In this document: positions 5,082-8,577 of the stretch, one piece after another | Numbering within the stretch: position 1 is the first letter of the stretch | Layout: each line of letters starts with the position of its first letter | NCBI GenBank assembly: GCA_002320935.1 | Contig: DCLG01000027.1 | Coordinates: 5,118-13,694 of the forward strand | Origin: Pedobacter sp. UBA1654 | Lineage (GTDB): Bacteria > Bacteroidota > Bacteroidia > Sphingobacteriales > Sphingobacteriaceae | Reading direction: 5' to 3' | DNA length: 8,577 nucleotides | Position numbers and translations under genes: made by a program | Notes under the pieces: model-generated | Database searches by the model: none | Told to the model about the DNA's origin: nothing | Seen by the model: only the letters and a program-made list of their open reading frames with translations

Positions 5082-8000
5082 TTACATATTTCTACGGTAT
5101 TGTCCGCCAACCTCATAAAGGGCATGAGAAATCTGTCCAATGGAACAATATTTACATACTTCCATCAGCTCCTGAAAGATGTTTTTTCCGGCAACTGCAC
5201 TAAGCTGTAAGGCTTTAAGTAGTTCTGCAGACTTCTCCGCGTTTCGGGTTTGAAAGTTCTCCAGTGCGCTGATCTGGAATTGTTTTTCCTCCTCTGTTGC
5301 CCGGATAACTTCCGCAGGTACAATAGTAGGAGAGCCGTTTTTATTTAAAAACGTGTTTACGCCGACGATTGGATAGTCGCCGTTATGCTTTAATGTTTCA
5401 TAATGCAGGCTCTCTTCCTGTATTTTGCCGCGCTGGTACATGGTTTCCATAGCGCCCAGCACGCCTCCGCGATCATTAATGCGTTTAAATTCCGTCAACA
5501 CGGCTTCTTCAACAAGGTCTGTTAATTCCTCTATGATGAAAGCACCTTGTAAGGGATTCTCGTTTTTAGCGAGTCCAAGTTCGCGGTTGATGATCAGCTG
5601 GATGGCCATAGCTCTTCTAACTGATTCTTCCGTCGGCGTGGTTATGGCTTCATCATAGGCGTTGGTATGTAGTGAATTGCAATTATCATAAATCGCATAT
5701 AAGGCTTGCAACGTTGTTCTGATGTCATTGAAGTCAATCTCCTGCGCATGTAGTGAACGACCGGAAGTTTGAATATGATACTTCAATTTCTGAGAGCGAT
5801 CATTACCCTTGTATTTATTCTTGATGGCTTTCGCCCATATTCTTCTTGCTACGCGGCCGATCACCGCGTATTCCGGATCCGTTCCGTTAGAAAAGAAGAA
5901 GGAGAGGTTCGGTGCAAAGTCATCGATGTGCATGCCTCTGCTCAGGTAATACTCCACGAATGTGAAGCCGTTGCTCAAAGTAAAGGCAAGTTGTGAAATC
6001 GGATTGGCCCCAGCTTCCGCAATGTGGTATCCGGAGATGGAAACGGAATAAAAGTTTCTTACTTTTTCATCGATAAAGTACTTCTGGATGTCACCCATCA
6101 TTCGCAAGGCAAACTCTGTGGAGAAGATGCAGGTATTCTGCGCCTGATCTTCTTTCAGGATATCTGCCTGGACTGTTCCACGGACAGTACTGATGGCATA
6201 GGCCTTAATTTTCGCATATACCTCTGCCGGTAGAACCTGATCACCAGTTACCCCCAGCAGCATCAAGCCTAATCCGTCATTACCTTTCGGAAGTTCACCC
6301 TGGTAAACCGGCCGCTCCATATTTTTCTCTTTGTAGATCTGCTCGATCCGTGCTTGTACTTCTGCTTCAAGACCGTTCTCTTTAATGTACTGCTCACATT
6401 GCTGATCGATAGCGGCATTCATGAAAAAGCCAAGCAGCATTGGTGCCGGACCGTTGATGGTCATGGATACTGAAGTAGAAGCTTTACATAGGTCAAAACC
6501 GGAGTATAACTTCTTTGCGTCATCCAGTGTGGCAATGCTGACACCTGAGTTTCCAATCTTGCCGTAGATGTCCGGTCTGATGTGAGGATCCTCTCCATAG
6601 AGCGTCACAGAGTCAAAAGCGGTGGACAAACGGTGTGCAGGCTGTCCCAGTGACACATAATGGAACCTTTTGTTGGTTCGCTCCGGTCCACCTTCTCCTG
6701 CAAACATACGTGTTGGATCTTCACCTTCCCGCTTCAATGGGAACACACCGGCAGCATAAGGGAATGCACCTGGCACATTTTCGGTGAGCAGCCAACGCAG
6801 GATATCTCCCCAGTCGTTGAATTTAGGTAGGGAAACTTTCGGTACTTTTATGTTGGAAAGGGAGGTGTAGAATAACGGTTGTTTAATCTCCTTGTCCCGC
6901 ACTTTATAGATAAAATGCTCTTGTTTGTATTGTTCCAGCGTTTCTGGCCATTCACGAAGCAGTCTTCTGCAACTGCCGTCCAGTTGTTCTTCAAGGTGGT
7001 TATACACGTCCTGCAAGCCTGCATTCAGTGTGCCGCTGGCATTTGCAGGTAGATCTTCAGCGGGAAGGTCCATTACACCTTTGAGCTGGTACAGCTTTCT
7101 GGCGATGGTGCTTTGCTGCTGTACCCATTCATTATATGCTGTGCTTGCTTCGGCAATTTCCGCGAGGTAGCGCGTACGGTCTGGTGGGATGATATAGATT
7201 TTTTCAGATTGTGCGGCGGTAGTTAGGTTTTGCGCATCATAGTCTGTCCCTGTCACCGATTTAATCTTGTCCATCAAAGCCGTAAACAGGTTATTCATAC
7301 CTGGATCATTATACTGAGAGGCCATGGTTCCGAAGACCGGTATGCTGTCATCTGCTGCTTCAAACAGGTTATGATTGCGCTTGTATTGCTTACGCACATC
7401 CCGCAAAGCATCGAGCGCACCGCGTTTATCAAATTTATTGATTGCGACCAAATCTGCGAAGTCGAGCATGTCGATCTTTTCCAGCTGTGTGGCAGCACCA
7501 AATTCTGGTGTCATCACATATAAAGAAACATCGCAATGTTCGGTTATTTCGGTGTCAGACTGACCGATGCCGGATGTTTCCACTATGATCAGATCATATC
7601 CTGCAGCTTTACAGATGTCGATACTTTCCTGTACGTTCCTGGAGAGTGCCAGGTTCGCTTGCCTGGTGGCTAATGAACGCATGTATACCCGCGGATTGTT
7701 GATGGCGTTCATCCGGATCCGGTCACCCAACAATGCACCTCCGGTTTTCCGTTTAGAAGGATCTACAGAGATGATAGCGATGGTTTTATCTTTTACTTCA
7801 AGTAAGAACCTTCTCACCAGTTCATCCACCAGAGAGGATTTACCTGAACCGCCGGTACCCGTGATGCCGAGTACAGGTGCATGTTTTGAGGCAGAAAGTT
7901 TCTTAAGTTCGTCAACAAAGGACTGACTGCCTTCAGGATCATTTTCAGCTACGGTGATAGCGGAGGCAATGCTTTTAACGTTCTTCGATTCTATATCCTG

Positions 8001-8465
8001 AAGTGTTCCAGGGATCGTTGTGGCGGTCACAAAGTCTGTTTCCTGCAGCATGTGGTTGATCATGCCCTGCAGCCCCATCTTCCGGCCATCATCTGGCGAG
8101 TATATTTTGATGATGCCATACTGCTCAAGTTCCTCAATTTCCTGGGGCAGGATCACACCGCCACCACCACCGAAGATCTTGATGTGCGTAGCACCCCGTT
8201 CCTGCAGTAAGTCGTACATGTATTTAAAATATTCAAGGTGCCCTCCTTGATAGGAGGTCATGGCAATACCCTGCACATCTTCCTGAATCGCACAGTTTAC
8301 GACCTCATCTACCGATCGGTTGTGGCCAAGGTGAATGACTTCAGCACCGGAGGACTGAAGTATCCTCCGCATAATATTAATGGTAGCATCATGCCCGTCG
8401 AAAAGTGCAGCTGCGGTGACGAAGCGGATTTTATGCTGTGGTTTATAAATTTGAATTTGTTCCAT
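5082..8465 (-). CDS. icmF: Fused isobutyryl-CoA mutase with G-protein chaperone (IcmF)
   Basis: IcmF is a coenzyme-B12 radical enzyme that interconverts isobutyryl-CoA and n-butyryl-CoA, with a built-in GTPase that loads and guards the cofactor. The 1127 residues show the family order. An N-terminal B12-binding domain (about 12-145) has DGHD with cobalt ligand His25, TSYQGGH and GGGGGVI. A MeaB-like G domain follows (about 195-405) with P-loop GTGGSGKS (203-210), Asp235 in [23 protein letters not shown] (295-304) and NKFD (343-346). After a linker comes the mutase domain (about 560-1127). Phe575 (AAGVFPLKR) and Gln776 (ILKEDQAQN) occupy positions held by Tyr and Arg in methylmalonyl-CoA mutase, supporting isobutyryl over methylmalonyl substrates. 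Catalytic His814 is in [12 protein letters not shown]. Length is normal for IcmF and all motifs are intact. No B12 riboswitch is visible in the 112 bases upstream. It is bounded by hairpins on both sides and is probably its own transcription unit, possibly reading through into the lipoprotein gene. Confidence 0.97.
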   Translation of the reverse strand: MEQIQIYKPQHKIRFVTAAALFDGHDATINIMRRILQSSGAEVIHLGHNRSVDEVVNCAIQEDVQGIAMTSYQGGHLEYFKYMYDLLQERGATHIKIFGGGGGVILPQEIEELEQYGIIKIYSPDDGRKMGLQGMINHMLQETDFVTATTIPGTLQDIESKNVKSIASAITVAENDPEGSQSFVDELKKLSASKHAPVLGITGTGGSGKSSLVDELVRRFLLEVKDKTIAIISVDPSKRKTGGALLGDRIRMNAINNPRVYMRSLATRQANLALSRNVQESIDICKAAGYDLIIVETSGIGQSDTEITEHCDVSLYVMTPEFGAATQLEKIDMLDFADLVAINKFDKRGALDALRDVRKQYKRNHNLFEAADDSIPVFGTMASQYNDPGMNNLFTALMDKIKSVTGTDYDAQNLTTAAQSEKIYIIPPDRTRYLAEIAEASTAYNEWVQQQSTIARKLYQLKGVMDLPAEDLPANASGTLNAGLQDVYNHLEEQLDGSCRRLLREWPETLEQYKQEHFIYKVRDKEIKQPLFYTSLSNIKVPKVSLPKFNDWGDILRWLLTENVPGAFPYAAGVFPLKREGEDPTRMFAGEGGPERTNKRFHYVSLGQPAHRLSTAFDSVTLYGEDPHIRPDIYGKIGNSGVSIATLDDAKKLYSGFDLCKASTSVSMTINGPAPMLLGFFMNAAIDQQCEQYIKENGLEAEVQARIEQIYKEKNMERPVYQGELPKGNDGLGLMLLGVTGDQVLPAEVYAKIKAYAISTVRGTVQADILKEDQAQNTCIFSTEFALRMMGDIQKYFIDEKVRNFYSVSISGYHIAEAGANPISQLAFTLSNGFTFVEYYLSRGMHIDDFAPNLSFFFSNGTDPEYAVIGRVARRIWAKAIKNKYKGNDRSQKLKYHIQTSGRSLHAQEIDFNDIRTTLQALYAIYDNCNSLHTNAYDEAITTPTEESVRRAMAIQLIINRELGLAKNENPLQGAFIIEELTDLVEEAVLTEFKRINDRGGVLGAMETMYQRGKIQEESLHYETLKHNGDYPIVGVNTFLNKNGSPTIVPAEVIRATEEEKQFQISALENFQTRNAEKSAELLKALQLSAVAGKNIFQELMEVCKYCSIGQISHALYEVGGQYRRNM

Positions 8466-8488
8466 AAAGGAGATTTATATTTGGCCAG

Positions 8489-8496
8489 TAAAGTTA
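8489..8496 (-). promoter_or_regulatory. Weak candidate -7 box for icmF
   Basis: Read on the - strand this is TAACTTTA, one base off TAnnTTTG, 24 bases upstream of the icmF ATG. No -33 box is recognisable; its expected position would fall inside the terminator hairpin at 8505-8531. The terminator leaves only about 40 bases for a promoter, so something here should serve, but this box is uncertain. Confidence 0.25.
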
Positions 8497-8504
8497 ATAA
8501 AAAA

Positions 8505-8531
8505 ATAAAGCCGCAGATTCTGCGGCTTTAT
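8505..8531 (-). terminator. Strong rho-independent terminator of a - strand gene beyond the right edge
   Basis: ATAAAGCCGCAG (8505-8516) and CTGCGGCTTTAT (8520-8531) pair perfectly around a 3-base loop with a GC-rich core. In the - direction the stem is followed directly by a T tract (TTTTTTATT, complement of about 8496-8504), the classic intrinsic terminator shape. In the + direction no T tract follows. It should end a - strand gene whose stop is right of the window and insulate icmF from it. Confidence 0.85.
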
Positions 8532-8577
8532 CTGATTCGATTCTCATTTTGCTTTATTTCATATGAAAATGCTAATT

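Noticed and set aside
7567..7926. 119-codon open frame antisense to the icmF G-domain region
   Set aside because: It is opposite the intact Walker A and switch motifs of IcmF and has no recognisable domain of its own.
8477..8484. TATATTTG on the + strand, an exact -7 consensus match
   Set aside because: It points rightward into the terminator and the window edge with no + strand gene visible, in AT-rich DNA, so it is most likely chance.
8466..8577. Cobalamin riboswitch upstream of icmF
   Set aside because: No B12-box-like sequence or multi-helix architecture is present; the space is taken by a simple terminator hairpin.

Overview
The window looks like ordinary chromosome from a Bacteroidota bacterium, most likely a Chitinophaga relative. 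The reasons are moderate GC, starts without Shine-Dalgarno sequences, -7 boxes of the Bacteroidota form TAnnTTTG, a short zinc-less adenylate kinase, an Obg with the N-terminus [12 protein letters not shown], and a fused isobutyryl-CoA mutase. This assignment is an inference from recognised protein families. No database search was possible.

Layout from left to right: the 3' half of kduI (hexuronate catabolism, + strand, cut by the left edge); a small TerB-like protein on the - strand whose 3' end overlaps kduI; a 420-base non-coding stretch; adk (+); a perfect hairpin terminator that also appears to carry the promoter of obgE (+); a class III aminotransferase (-) whose stop codon interlocks with that of obgE; a 77-base divergent promoter region; a thioredoxin (+); a small coiled-coil lipoprotein (-); a perfect 13-bp hairpin; the large fused B12 enzyme icmF (-); and at the right edge a strong terminator belonging to a - strand gene beyond the window.

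The genes do not form one pathway. adk (nucleotide balance), obgE (ribosome assembly GTPase) and trxA (disulfide reduction) are housekeeping genes. kduI belongs to pectin or glycosaminoglycan breakdown. icmF links branched and straight C4 acyl-CoA metabolism. The aminotransferase probably acts in arginine/ornithine or related amino-acid metabolism. Three convergent gene pairs are packed tightly, two of them overlapping, and promoters sit against terminators, so transcription control is the most interesting aspect here.

I found no mobile element, CRISPR array, tRNA, rRNA, defence system or obviously new multi-gene system. The least understood genes are the TerB-like protein and the coiled-coil lipoprotein.
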